This document shows positions 48,727 to 58,280 of a stretch of 64,000 nucleotides of DNA, piece after piece; the first letter of the stretch is position 1, and each line of letters starts with the position of its first letter. This stretch comes from an uncultured Clostridia bacterium (GTDB lineage Bacteria; Bacillota; Clostridia; Christensenellales; Pumilibacteraceae). The position numbers and the translations under genes are program-made. The notes beneath the pieces were generated by a model that saw only the letters and a list, made by a program, of their open reading frames with translations, made no database searches and was not told the origin of the DNA. The stretch is from the NCBI GenBank assembly GCA_947581755.1, contig CANPVN010000004.1, positions 24,966 to 88,965 of the forward strand. Direction: 5' to 3'.

Positions 48727-50136
48727 CTAAATGTCCTCGGGTTTCAATGCGTCGAACATGGCGTTGAGTTCATCGTCGGTATAAGCGCGGCTGACGGAGG
48801 CTATCTCGGTCTGCGGCGTGTCCGTTCTCTGTTTTTGGGCTTCCTCGGGCGTGTTTATGCCCTTTGCGTAGAAGTCCGCGATCAACGTGTTCATATAACT
48901 CAAAGGGTTGCTCTTTCCTTTGGCGAGCGTCGCCGCATAATCGATGACGGAAGTGTTCATTTTCCAGGTAAAAGTCCAGGTACGGTAGTAGTCTCGGTCC
49001 CAACTCGTGATGTTTCTGTCGAGTCCGCATTTTTCGAGTATCCTACGTATCTGAGCATCCGAACTTATGGCTTCTTCCATAAACTTGTTTATTGTGTCGA
49101 GGTTCACAAGACCTTGGCGATAGAACTTCGAGACCGTGGAATCCAGCCCTTCGAGGGTGCGGATATTGCGTTTGAAACAGTAGTCGGCTATGGTGACGAG
49201 AGTTTCCTCGTTGAAGCCGTAACTCAACCATTTGGTGGTATAAGTCTCGATTATATAATCGAGTTGCTCGTAGTAAACGCCGATGATTTTGTTTATCTTC
49301 TTTGTCAGTTCGTACAGAGAGTCGCTCTTTTGTTTGTATTCTTCGATTTCTTCGGGCGTGAAAAGTCTGTTCTCGTAATATTTGGTGAGAGTGGAGTCGA
49401 GTTTGCTCATTCCGCCTTTTTTTACTTGTTTTGCGACATACAGTACGACGGGGAGTTTGAAGCCCATGGTTTTTGTCCATTTGATGAACATTTGTTTGTC
49501 TTCGTGGTCGGGACGCTTTTTGGAGCCGAGCGCTTTAAGAACCGCCGTAAGGTCGTTGTCGTACAAATCGAGTTCGCTGAGTTTTTCGGAAACTCTGTCG
49601 AAAGTCTTGTAGCCTTCCGAGGCGAGATTGCGCGCCACCGCGATTATGTAACTGACTCCTATATCGGGACCTTTAAGGCGTATGCAATAGGCGACTACGG
49701 TAAGGAACGCTTCGGGTTCTATGTGCATAGCCTCGATGATGCCGTAAAATTCGTTGTATTCGTTGGGCAAAAAATTTCTTGCGGGGAGCATGGCGTGCAA
49801 CTGAGTGTTGAATCCCGCATATTTTTCTTTGTTGAATTTTTTTATTATGGAAGAGGCGGGACGCACGGGAAGATATTCGACGTCGGGCGGATCGTTCTCT
49901 ATGAGAGTGACGACGCCTTGTCCTTGCCAATAGCGGAAGGCTTCGAGTACGGTATTTTCTTCGCAACCCAATATTGCGGCGATGTCGGACAGTTCGGAGT
50001 CCGAACTCATGAGCGAAAGCCCCAAAAGATAGACTTTGACATACTCGTCGGGAGCGAAAGGCATATATTCCCGCATAAACAGATTGCTTACCAAAGTAAA
50101 ATTATCTCTGTCTGTACGTTTCTGAAATCTTATCAT
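48727..50136 (-). CDS. DnaD-domain replication initiation protein
   Basis: 469 residues, longer than Bacillus DnaD (about 230) and close to the length of Bacillus DnaB (about 470). An N-terminal winged-helix domain (about 15-105, EYVKVYLLGLSLM) is followed by two DnaD-type helical domains at ~145-240 and ~290-365 and an acidic tail ending LNAMFDALKPEDI. GGGAGGAG stands upstream of the ATG. Such proteins remodel origin DNA and recruit the helicase loader. dnaI follows after 17 bases. Confidence 0.85.
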   Translation of the reverse strand: MIRFQKRTDRDNFTLVSNLFMREYMPFAPDEYVKVYLLGLSLMSSDSELSDIAAILGCEENTVLEAFRYWQGQGVVTLIENDPPDVEYLPVRPASSIIKKFNKEKYAGFNTQLHAMLPARNFLPNEYNEFYGIIEAMHIEPEAFLTVVAYCIRLKGPDIGVSYIIAVARNLASEGYKTFDRVSEKLSELDLYDNDLTAVLKALGSKKRPDHEDKQMFIKWTKTMGFKLPVVLYVAKQVKKGGMSKLDSTLTKYYENRLFTPEEIEEYKQKSDSLYELTKKINKIIGVYYEQLDYIIETYTTKWLSYGFNEETLVTIADYCFKRNIRTLEGLDSTVSKFYRQGLVNLDTINKFMEEAISSDAQIRRILEKCGLDRNITSWDRDYYRTWTFTWKMNTSVIDYAATLAKGKSNPLSYMNTLIADFYAKGINTPEEAQKQRTDTPQTEIASVSRAYTDDELNAMFDALKPEDI

Positions 50137-50181
50137 AAGGACTCCTCCCGAATTTTTTTCGATTTTTATGCGGATAAACCC

Positions 50182-50210
50182 TTGCGCAAAAAGTGATTGT
50201 AATATATAAT
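50182..50210 (+). promoter_or_regulatory. Promoter of sbcDC
   Basis: TTGCGC (50182-50187), 17 bases, TATAAT (50205-50210). AAGGAG (50272-50277) serves the sbcD ATG. The -35 lies within the palindrome TTGCGCAA and could also be used leftward by dnaD. Confidence 0.65.
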
Positions 50211-50288
50211 AACATTATAAGAAAAAATTTTCAAGTTTTTTTACCGAAAAAAATCAATTTCAATATGTTTTAAGGAGCCTATTGCTTT

Positions 50289-51434
50289 ATGGTTATAATT
50301 CATACCGCCGATTGGCATATCGGGAAACGGACTTCGATAGTAAGTCGTCTGGAAGATCAGAGGCGCGTTCTCGACGAAATATGCGATATAGCGGCAAGAG
50401 AAAACGCCGACCTCGTTTTGGTTGCGGGAGATATATTCGATACTCCCACGCCGTCGGCGGAAGCGGAACAGTTGTTCTACAAAGCGGCGTTGAAAATATC
50501 GTCGATATGTCCTCTCGTAATTTTGTCGGGCAATCACGACGATCCGCAAAGACTCGGCGCGCCTTCGGGAATAGCGGGCGCGTGCGGGATCTACATAATA
50601 GACGGGCTTGACAACAAAATAAACACCGAGACGGTACAGGGCGGTTACGGCTATATACGCATGAAAATCAAGGATACCACGCTCAATCTTGCGGCAATTC
50701 CCTATATGAGCATGGCAAGATTATCTGCGCTTAAACTCGAGGGAGAAAATTATACCGAACAGATAAAAACTCTTATAGACAAAGTTTGCGCCGAGGCGTT
50801 TTCGTCTCAAGGAGTCAATATTTTCGCTTCTCATCTCTTTATGAGCGGCAGTGAAAACGGCGACGAGAGAGAGTTGGGTACGGCGTTGCAGTTGCCTTCT
50901 TCGATTTTGCCCGAGGGCGCGGTGTACAACGCCTTGGGGCACGTTCACAAACCGCAGACCGTTTCCAAAAGCCGCAACGCTTATTACAGCGGTTCCATAT
51001 TGCAATATCATTTTGACGACAAAGACGACAAAAGGGTCATAAAGATAAAAATCGACGACGATAACGCCCTTCCCGAGATAACCTCGATACCGCTCACGGA
51101 GGGACGCAGACTTAAACGAGAGCGCGTCAATTCCTTCGAGCAGGCTTGCAAAGCGCTGTCCGATCCCAATGTCCTTGTGGAACTCATATATACGGGAGGA
51201 GAGCCTCTTTCGGGAAGAGAGATCTCGGGACTCAAAGTTCTCCCGAGTTTTTGCAAGATAACGGTGGAAAGGCAAAAGAACGACAGCGAAAAGGAACACG
51301 AACTTAAAGCGGGCGGAAAATTAAAGACGGATTCCGAATTATTCAGAGCGTTTTATCTTCAGGAAGTGGGCAAAGAGCCCGACGAAGAGACCGTGAATAT
51401 GTTTCTTACCGTCCTCAGGGGGGAAGAATTATGA
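50289..51434 (+). CDS. sbcD: Exonuclease SbcCD subunit D
   Basis: 381 residues of a Mre11-type metallophosphoesterase: HTADWHIGK (5-13), VAGDIFDTP, SGNHDDPQR, ASHLFMSG and GHVHKPQ supply the metal ligands. With SbcC it nicks and degrades hairpins and blocked DNA ends. Its stop codon overlaps the sbcC start (ATGA). Confidence 0.95.
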   Translation: MVIIHTADWHIGKRTSIVSRLEDQRRVLDEICDIAARENADLVLVAGDIFDTPTPSAEAEQLFYKAALKISSICPLVILSGNHDDPQRLGAPSGIAGACGIYIIDGLDNKINTETVQGGYGYIRMKIKDTTLNLAAIPYMSMARLSALKLEGENYTEQIKTLIDKVCAEAFSSQGVNIFASHLFMSGSENGDERELGTALQLPSSILPEGAVYNALGHVHKPQTVSKSRNAYYSGSILQYHFDDKDDKRVIKIKIDDDNALPEITSIPLTEGRRLKRERVNSFEQACKALSDPNVLVELIYTGGEPLSGREISGLKVLPSFCKITVERQKNDSEKEHELKAGGKLKTDSELFRAFYLQEVGKEPDEETVNMFLTVLRGEEL

Positions 51435-54103
51435 AACCCATAAAACTTACGATTTACGGAATAAACAGTTTCAGTGAACGAGTTACGATAGATTTTCGCG
51501 ATTTCGGAGAAGGCTTGTTTTGCATAAGCGGCAAGACGGGCAGCGGCAAGACTACCGTTCTCGACAGTATTCTGATTGCGCTTTACGGCGACACGAAAAG
51601 AAGGGGAAAAGTCTCGGATTATATCAACATGGGTATGGAAAAAGCCGAGGTGGAATTGGAATTCGAAGCGAACGGATCGAATTATCGAGTCAACCGCGTC
51701 ATAGACTTCAAGGGTACGAAAGCGTCGCTTGTCAGACTCGACGACAACGCTTTGATTTCCGATCAGGTCAGCGTAGTCAATTCGTCGATAGCTTCTTTGA
51801 TGGGAATGGATCTTGCGACTTTTACTCAAGTCGTGATTCTGCAACAAGGAGAGTTCGATAAGTTTTTGCACGCGACTCCCTCCGCAAGACGCGATACCGT
51901 GGGCAAACTCTTCAGATTGTCGCGTTACGAAAAGTTATACAATCGTTTCAACGGATATTATGAAACTCTCAATTCCGAAATAAACACTTTGGAAAGCGCG
52001 GCGGAAAACTACAGACACGCCGACGAACGATCCGTAACGCAACTCGAGGGAGAAATAGCGGAGTTGAAAAAAGAGAGCGAACTTTCGCAAAAGAAACTTG
52101 CCGAGATAAGCAAGAGAAAGACCGAACTCGAAGTCATAAAGAAACTGTACGACGAGAGCGAGGCAAGACGCGCCGAAGCCTCGAAACTTACTTTGGAAGG
52201 GCTGGAACTGCAAAAGACTCTCGAAAGTCTCAACCGCGAAAAGAGCGAGTACGGGCAAAAAAACGATTTGGAAAAGTTGAGACAGGACGAAAAAGACGCG
52301 ATGCTCGAACTTCAAAGGTTGAAGAACATAAAGCCCTCTTTGAAACTTTTCAGCGAAAAAAAGAGCGAATTGGAAAAGATACGAGCCGCCTACAAAACGC
52401 TTTCCGCGGAGTTGAAAAAGGAACGCGAAAAGTCCGAGATAGTTTACAAACACCGCGAAGAGGTCGCGTCTGTACTCAAACAGACGGTAGCCACTTTCAC
52501 AAGCGGATATTCCTCGGATAAATATTACAAACGCGAGGGATTTTCCGAACTCAAAACTTTTCTCGGAGGACTCAAACTCGACGTCGCGCGCGCCGAGGGA
52601 ATAAAGAAAAATATCGATGAAACCAACGCGGAGAAGGAAGAAGCGATGAAAAAACGCGGCGAAGCGGCGAACGCTTTCCGCGAGATAATGGTACGCGAAA
52701 ACGACATAAGAACGCAACTTACGCGCGCAGAGGAGACTCTCGAAAATCACAAGAAGGAACTTAACGATTTAAGATCGGTAAAAGCGTTGAGTTCCGTCAT
52801 CCGCGAGTTGAAAATAGGCGACAACTGTCCCGTATGCGGCAACAGAATTACCTTTCTCAAGACCGCCGACGACGGCGACTTTACTCAAGCCGAAGAGGAC
52901 ATTGCGCAGGCGGAAGCGAAGGTCAAGGAACTTACCGAAGCGCTGTCCAAGGTGAAACAAGAGTCGGCTACCGTACGGGAAGCGGATTCTTCTTGCGAAG
53001 AGAGAATATCGCGTTGTACAGCCAAACTCAAAGAGTTGCAAGAATCCGTCAAACTCACTCCCAAAGTGAGTCTTAAGACTTTGGAAAATGCCGAAAAATG
53101 TTGCGAAATGTTGGATAAAACCGACTCCGATATTGTGGAGTCCGACCATAAAGTCGAAATCAAGAGCAAGGAACTTGCGAATTTGAACGAGCGAGGACAG
53201 ACTGTAAGGGCGGATCTCGACAGACTTGCCGATACTATGGGGCAGACCGACGTCGAGGCGGATATCGATACGCTTATCGCGTCTGCCGAAGAGAGAGCGG
53301 CTTTTCTTGCGAGCGAGATAAAGAACACCGAGAAAAACACTCAGACTCTTGCGACGAAGATAACCGATACCGAAAAGCAAATCGAGGCGAACAGGGCTGC
53401 TCTCGAAAAGGTGAACGAACAGTTGAGTCAAAGGATAGACTACGACGCCGCCGAATATCTTCTTACAAATCAAAGATATGCCGAAGCGGACAAGAGACAA
53501 AGCGAACTCAATACCTCTCTTGCGCAAAAGAACGCGCAACTTGATACGGCGAAGCGCGACGCAGCCATGCTCAAAAACATAACCGACAGAAAGAACAAAC
53601 TCGTAAAAGACGCAGACAGAGCGGCGAAACTCGCAAAACTCGTAAAGGGCGAAGTTTTCCTCGACTTTGTTGCGCGCGAGTATGTGGAAAGTTTCACCCA
53701 AGCCGCATCCGAGATAATGCAGGAACTTTCTTCGGGACAATATTGTCTCGAACTCGGTGAAAGGAGCGAATTTATGATACGCGACTTTTTCAGGAACAAC
53801 ACTCTGAGGAGCGTAAGCACTCTGTCGGGCGGCGAGACTTTTTTGGCGTCTCTCTCCATGGCGGTGGCTATCTCGAGGGAATTGTCGCAGTATACGGGCA
53901 ACGGCTTTTTCTTTCTCGACGAGGGCTTCGGAACTTTGGACAACGACTACATAAACGCTGTATACGAGTCTTTGGACAAATTATCCCGCGATACCATGGT
54001 GGGACTTGTGACTCATTGTACCGAACTTATCGAACTTGTCGGCAACGGAATAGAGATAGAAAAACCCGATTCGAGTACGGGAAGTAAAATTCTGCGAAAA
54101 TAG
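51431..54103 (+). CDS. sbcC: Exonuclease SbcCD subunit C (Rad50-like ATPase)
   Basis: 890 residues. Walker A GKTGSGKTT (34-42) is followed by a long coiled coil, the zinc hook CPVC at 466-469 and a second coiled coil. The ABC signature LSGGETFLASLSMA starts near 798 and Walker B is FFFLDEGFGTLD. It dimerises through the hook to hold DNA ends and powers the SbcD nuclease. It is a little shorter than E. coli SbcC (1048) but complete. Confidence 0.96.
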   Translation: MKPIKLTIYGINSFSERVTIDFRDFGEGLFCISGKTGSGKTTVLDSILIALYGDTKRRGKVSDYINMGMEKAEVELEFEANGSNYRVNRVIDFKGTKASLVRLDDNALISDQVSVVNSSIASLMGMDLATFTQVVILQQGEFDKFLHATPSARRDTVGKLFRLSRYEKLYNRFNGYYETLNSEINTLESAAENYRHADERSVTQLEGEIAELKKESELSQKKLAEISKRKTELEVIKKLYDESEARRAEASKLTLEGLELQKTLESLNREKSEYGQKNDLEKLRQDEKDAMLELQRLKNIKPSLKLFSEKKSELEKIRAAYKTLSAELKKEREKSEIVYKHREEVASVLKQTVATFTSGYSSDKYYKREGFSELKTFLGGLKLDVARAEGIKKNIDETNAEKEEAMKKRGEAANAFREIMVRENDIRTQLTRAEETLENHKKELNDLRSVKALSSVIRELKIGDNCPVCGNRITFLKTADDGDFTQAEEDIAQAEAKVKELTEALSKVKQESATVREADSSCEERISRCTAKLKELQESVKLTPKVSLKTLENAEKCCEMLDKTDSDIVESDHKVEIKSKELANLNERGQTVRADLDRLADTMGQTDVEADIDTLIASAEERAAFLASEIKNTEKNTQTLATKITDTEKQIEANRAALEKVNEQLSQRIDYDAAEYLLTNQRYAEADKRQSELNTSLAQKNAQLDTAKRDAAMLKNITDRKNKLVKDADRAAKLAKLVKGEVFLDFVAREYVESFTQAASEIMQELSSGQYCLELGERSEFMIRDFFRNNTLRSVSTLSGGETFLASLSMAVAISRELSQYTGNGFFFLDEGFGTLDNDYINAVYESLDKLSRDTMVGLVTHCTELIELVGNGIEIEKPDSSTGSKILRK

Positions 54104-54105
54104 AG

Positions 54106-54134
54106 TTGCATTGAAAGATTGTTTTTGCTATAAT
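54106..54134 (+). promoter_or_regulatory. Promoter of pepF
   Basis: TTGCAT (54106-54111), 17 bases, TATAAT (54129-54134) with TGC directly before it (extended -10). AGGAG follows at 54153-54157. Confidence 0.75.
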
Positions 54135-54164
54135 AAGGAAAAAATATTTTTTAGGAGTATATAG

Positions 54165-55940
54165 ATGAAAAGAAACGAAATAGACGCCAAGTATAAATGG
54201 CATCTGGAAGACATCGTCGACGGCGACGATAATTGGGAAAAGCTCTTTTCGGAATGTGAAGAGCTTATCGGCGGCTTTAAGGCATACAAAGGCAAACTCG
54301 GCAAGGCGGACAGCCTTCTCGCATGTCTGAAACTTTCTTCGCGCGTGGGACTCATGTTCGAAAAACTCTTCTGCTATGCGCGTATGAGAAAGGACGAGGA
54401 CGCTTCCGTCGATAAGTACGTAGGCATGACGGATCGCGCAATGGGACTCATCTCGAAGTTGGGCGCCGAGACTTCTTTTATCGAAAGCGAACTCGCTTCG
54501 TTGGAGAACTATCAACTTATGGAATTTATTTCCGATTCCGACTTTTCGGATTATGACTTTTATCTCAAAGAGGTCATGCGCAAGAAAGAGCATATTCTTT
54601 CCGAAAAGGAAGAGAAATTGCTTGCCATGAACAACTTCGACGGACAATTTCAGGAAATTTTTACGATGATAAACAATCTCGAAGTGGATTTCCCCACGAT
54701 CAAGGTAGGCGGCGAAAAAGTAAAACTTACGCACGGCTCTTATTCCGTGTTGCTTGCCAACAAGGATCAGCGAGTAAGAAAGGCGGCTTTCGAAGGAATG
54801 TATTCCGCTTACAAAAAACTCATCAACACGATAGCCGCGACTTATGCGGGCTCCGTCAAGAAAGATAACTACTATGCAAAGGTGCGCGGTTTCTCGGACG
54901 GAATGCAGAAGAGCCTCTATAACGACAACGTTCCCACCGCGGTTTATAAAAACCTCGTCAAGAGCGTCAACAAAAATTTGAAATATGTTCATAAGTACGT
55001 ATCTTTGCGTAAAAAGGCGTTGCATGTCGGCACTTTGCACATGTACGATATGTACGTGCCCATCGTCAAGGACGCCGAACTTTCGGTATCGTACGAGAAA
55101 GCTTTCGATATGGTACTCGAAGGACTCAAACCCATGGGAGAAGAGTACATCTCGATGTTAAAGACGGCGCGCGATACGGGGTGGATAGACGTCATGGAAA
55201 ACGAGGGCAAACGCAGCGGCGCGTACAGTTGGGGTTCTTACGGCACTCATCCTTACGTGCTTTTGAACTACTCGGGAACGACGCACGACATATTTACCAT
55301 AGCGCACGAATTGGGACACGCAATGCACAGTTACTACTCCAATAAGTCTCAGGTGTACGACAAGGCGGGCTATCAGATATTCGTTGCCGAGGTCGCTTCC
55401 ACCGTCAACGAAGTAATGTTATTGAAGCATCTTATTTCCGAGACGAACGACAAGGCGATGAGGATATTCCTTCTTTCGTATTATCTCGATATGTTCAGAA
55501 CGACGCTGTTCCGTCAGACGATGTTTGCCGAGTTCGAACTCAAAGCGCATGAAATGGAACTCAAGGGCGAACCTCTTACCGTAAAGAGTCTCAGCGATTG
55601 TTATTATGAACTCAACAAAAAATATTACGGCAGAAGCGTTCGTCATGATGATGAAATAAGATACGAATGGGCAAGGATCCCTCATTTCTATACCGCATTT
55701 TATGTATACAAATACGCAACGGGTATAACCAGCGCGGTAAGTATCGTGCTTGATTTGCTCAAAAATCCCGATTCTTTGGCAAGATACAAGAGATTTTTAT
55801 CTGCGGGCGGAAGCAAATCGCCTTATGAGATACTCGTTGATGCGGGTGTGGATCTCGCCACTACCGCGCCTTACGAGGCGGTTATGAAGGAATTTGGGGA
55901 TACTCTCGAATTGTTGGAAAAGGAGCTTGGTGAAAATTGA
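54165..55940 (+). CDS. pepF: Oligoendopeptidase F (M3 family)
   Basis: 591 residues, the standard PepF length. Zinc site HELGHAMH (His381, His385), with the third ligand probably Glu409 in FVAEVASTVNE. The C-terminal HFYTAFYVYKYATGI supplies substrate-binding Tyr/His. It cuts medium-size peptides in the cytoplasm. A start at 54165 is supported by AGGAG 7 bases upstream. Confidence 0.95.
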   Translation: MKRNEIDAKYKWHLEDIVDGDDNWEKLFSECEELIGGFKAYKGKLGKADSLLACLKLSSRVGLMFEKLFCYARMRKDEDASVDKYVGMTDRAMGLISKLGAETSFIESELASLENYQLMEFISDSDFSDYDFYLKEVMRKKEHILSEKEEKLLAMNNFDGQFQEIFTMINNLEVDFPTIKVGGEKVKLTHGSYSVLLANKDQRVRKAAFEGMYSAYKKLINTIAATYAGSVKKDNYYAKVRGFSDGMQKSLYNDNVPTAVYKNLVKSVNKNLKYVHKYVSLRKKALHVGTLHMYDMYVPIVKDAELSVSYEKAFDMVLEGLKPMGEEYISMLKTARDTGWIDVMENEGKRSGAYSWGSYGTHPYVLLNYSGTTHDIFTIAHELGHAMHSYYSNKSQVYDKAGYQIFVAEVASTVNEVMLLKHLISETNDKAMRIFLLSYYLDMFRTTLFRQTMFAEFELKAHEMELKGEPLTVKSLSDCYYELNKKYYGRSVRHDDEIRYEWARIPHFYTAFYVYKYATGITSAVSIVLDLLKNPDSLARYKRFLSAGGSKSPYEILVDAGVDLATTAPYEAVMKEFGDTLELLEKELGEN

Positions 55941-56767
55941 AATCGAAAAAGGTCTTTGTTGTCCTTCTTATACTGATTTTCACATTGACTTGTTTTTCGG
56001 GTTGTCTGTATTCGGAGAACTCTTTACCCGAGGACGGACTCGGCATAATGGTTTACAAGACCGTCGATGAAGAGGGGAATATAGGTTATCGCAAAGAACT
56101 CGAATTGTGCCTTACCGAGAATTATCTGACGGAGGCGCCTTACAGCGATTATGCGACGGCGGGTTTGAGTTTGGACATGTATTTCCAAAGAGCAATGTCG
56201 GCTTTCCCGCAATACGAATATTCCTTCGAACAGCAAACGCTCAACGGTAAGTTTTATTTCTTTTACGACTTTTCCTCTTTCGAAATTCTCGACGGAGACA
56301 GCGATCCCTATCTCGAAACAGAACTTACGGGAGAGAACATTTTCCGTCAGACATACACTTGTACAATGGTCAATTTTTTCGCCGACCTTCCCGAGGTGAT
56401 AAACTCCGAGTTCGGCGGACTCAATAATTTCTTTTCCGCCGATAAGATAAACAATCTGCCTTTGGATTATTATCTGTACGGCGAAACCGCGCACGCTACC
56501 AACGGAGAGGGAAAAAGAACTTTTACTTCTTCGGACGGAGTAAATTCCATAACTTTATTGTATTGGAGAACGACGCTTTCGAAGCAACCCGAACTTGTTT
56601 ATTACAGACAGTGGCCTGTGACGACGGGTTGGAACATTGTCGCGATAGCGGCGGGCGTTGTAGTGGTAGCCGTATTGTGCCTTATATTCTTTATAAAAGC
56701 AAAAAAGAACAAAGAACGAAATAACGAAGAGGAAGAAAATACAACAGATGCCCAAGAAAACAAATGA
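55937..56767 (+). CDS. Lipoprotein with C-terminal membrane helix, unknown function
   Basis: 276 residues. The TTG start overlaps the pepF stop codon (TTGA), with AAGGAG 11 bases upstream. A lipoprotein signal (helix 7-19, lipobox FSGC, Cys23) is followed by an ~200-residue outer domain, a transmembrane helix (~229-251, IVAIAAGVVVVAVLCLIFF) and a charged Glu/Lys tail. Both ends are therefore tethered to the membrane. No family is recognised, and no catalytic motif is seen. It lies between pepF and dnaB and overlaps dnaB by 20 bases. Confidence 0.7.
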   Translation: MKSKKVFVVLLILIFTLTCFSGCLYSENSLPEDGLGIMVYKTVDEEGNIGYRKELELCLTENYLTEAPYSDYATAGLSLDMYFQRAMSAFPQYEYSFEQQTLNGKFYFFYDFSSFEILDGDSDPYLETELTGENIFRQTYTCTMVNFFADLPEVINSEFGGLNNFFSADKINNLPLDYYLYGETAHATNGEGKRTFTSSDGVNSITLLYWRTTLSKQPELVYYRQWPVTTGWNIVAIAAGVVVVAVLCLIFFIKAKKNKERNNEEEENTTDAQENK

Positions 56768-58205
56768 TGTATCGTTGCATCCCAATGTAAAACTCCGAGT
56801 GCCTCCGCATAACAAAGAGGCGGAACAGGCGGTTTTGGGTTGCGTTCTTTTGGACGAAAACGCAGCGGTATATATTATGAACGAACTTGACGTCAATGAC
56901 TTTTATGTTGACGCGCACCGAAAAATATTCGAGGCGGCGCAGACGTTGTTTCAAAGGAACAAGCCTCTCGATATAGTCACCATAGTACCCGAACTCGAAG
57001 CGTCGGGACGCATGGAAGCCGTGGGCGGAATTTCTTATCTCGGAATGATCACGGGCGATATTCCCGCCGTGGCGAATTACAAGCATTATGTCAATATAGT
57101 CAAGAGAACATCCTTGCTTCGTCAACTCATCGAGGCGGGACAGAAGATAATGGAGCAGTCTTTCACGGGCGACATAGAGTTCGATACTTTGGATTTTGCC
57201 GAGAGACAGATTTTCAAACTTTCGCAAAAGAACGAAAAGAGTTCTTTGAAACCCATTGCCGAACCCGCGACCGAGGCTATTTCCGAGATAGAACAACTTA
57301 TGCGCGATCCCCTTAACAAGAAGGGCGTTCCCACGGGATTTGCGGCTTTGAACAAAATGCTCAACGGCTTTCAGCCCGGAGATATGATAGTCCTCGGAGC
57401 GCGTCCCAGCCAAGGAAAGACGAGTATGGGTATGAATTTCATACAAGCCGCGGCATTCTCGGACGCAAGAAAAACGGACGGCAAAGTCGAGCCTTATTAT
57501 TGCGCGGTATTTTCTCTCGAGATGCCCGAAGTCGCGCTTACGAAACGTCTTTTATGCGCCATCGCAAAAGTCGATATGGAAAAGGTGAACGCGGGCAAAT
57601 TGAATCACGAGGAATTGCAACGATTGGTTCAGGCGCGCGCCAAACTTGCCGAACGTAACAATATCTATATCGACGACAGCGGAGAGAACACTCCCATGGA
57701 TATTCTTTCCAAATGCCGAAGGTTGAAGCGAGAGCAGGGACATCTCGACCTTATAATGGTGGACTATCTCGGACTTATGCGTTCGGGAGCAAAGCAAGTG
57801 GAAAGCCGTCAACAGGAAGTTCAGGAAATTTCGAGAATGATGAAACTTGCGGCGAAGGAACTCAACGTTCCCATAGTTTTGTTGTGCCAACTTTCGCGTG
57901 ACGTGGAAAAGCGTAAAGGCATGCCTCAGATGTCGGATTTGAGAGAATCGGGCGCAATAGAGCAGGACGCCGACGTCATCTTGTTTATATATCGACCCAA
58001 TATCGGCGACTCCAAAGAGAAAGGAGCCGAGGACAAGAATGCCGTGCAACTTGTCGTTGCGAAACACAGAAACGGCGCGACGGGCGTTATAGACTTGAAG
58101 TGGGTGCCTCAATGGGTAAGTTTCGAGGACGCCGATTCGTATTCCGTGATGGCCGAGGACAGCGCTCCTCCCAACAGCGGAGAGGGCGGCAACTTGAAAT
58201 ATTGA
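56748..58205 (+). CDS. dnaB: Replicative DNA helicase DnaB
   Basis: 485 residues. The N-terminal domain (about 15-120) contains EAEQAVLGCVLLD. The RecA-like helicase domain has Walker A GARPSQGKTS (217-226), Walker B LDLIMVDYLGLM, and the DnaB motif SDLRESGAIEQDADVI. It unwinds DNA at the fork; the DnaD/DnaI loaders are 6.6 kb to the left. The first 20 bases overlap the lipoprotein gene. Confidence 0.95.
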   Translation: MPKKTNDVSLHPNVKLRVPPHNKEAEQAVLGCVLLDENAAVYIMNELDVNDFYVDAHRKIFEAAQTLFQRNKPLDIVTIVPELEASGRMEAVGGISYLGMITGDIPAVANYKHYVNIVKRTSLLRQLIEAGQKIMEQSFTGDIEFDTLDFAERQIFKLSQKNEKSSLKPIAEPATEAISEIEQLMRDPLNKKGVPTGFAALNKMLNGFQPGDMIVLGARPSQGKTSMGMNFIQAAAFSDARKTDGKVEPYYCAVFSLEMPEVALTKRLLCAIAKVDMEKVNAGKLNHEELQRLVQARAKLAERNNIYIDDSGENTPMDILSKCRRLKREQGHLDLIMVDYLGLMRSGAKQVESRQQEVQEISRMMKLAAKELNVPIVLLCQLSRDVEKRKGMPQMSDLRESGAIEQDADVILFIYRPNIGDSKEKGAEDKNAVQLVVAKHRNGATGVIDLKWVPQWVSFEDADSYSVMAEDSAPPNSGEGGNLKY

Positions 58206-58211
58206 TAAAAT

Positions 58212-58243
58212 AAACGGCTTTTCGGTGTGAAAGGCCGTTTTTT
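58212..58243 (+). terminator. Terminator after dnaB
   Basis: AAACGGCTTTTC (58212-58223) and GAAAGGCCGTTT (58229-58240) form a 12-bp stem (one G-U) with a 5-base loop and T run. Confidence 0.9.
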
Positions 58244-58244
58244 C

Positions 58245-58273
58245 TTGACTTAAAAACGGTTTTGGTTTATATT
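58245..58273 (+). promoter_or_regulatory. Promoter of tilS placing transcription start at the ATG
   Basis: TTGACT (58245-58250), 17 bases, TATATT (58268-58273). The ATG at 58281 is 7 bases on, with no ribosome-binding site between. Confidence 0.75.
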
Positions 58274-58280
58274 GGACTAA

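Noticed and set aside
48835..50196. 453-codon plus-strand frame over the DnaD-type gene
   Set aside because: The minus strand has DnaD domains, a good RBS and the dnaI neighbour. The plus frame is a mirror of the codon usage.
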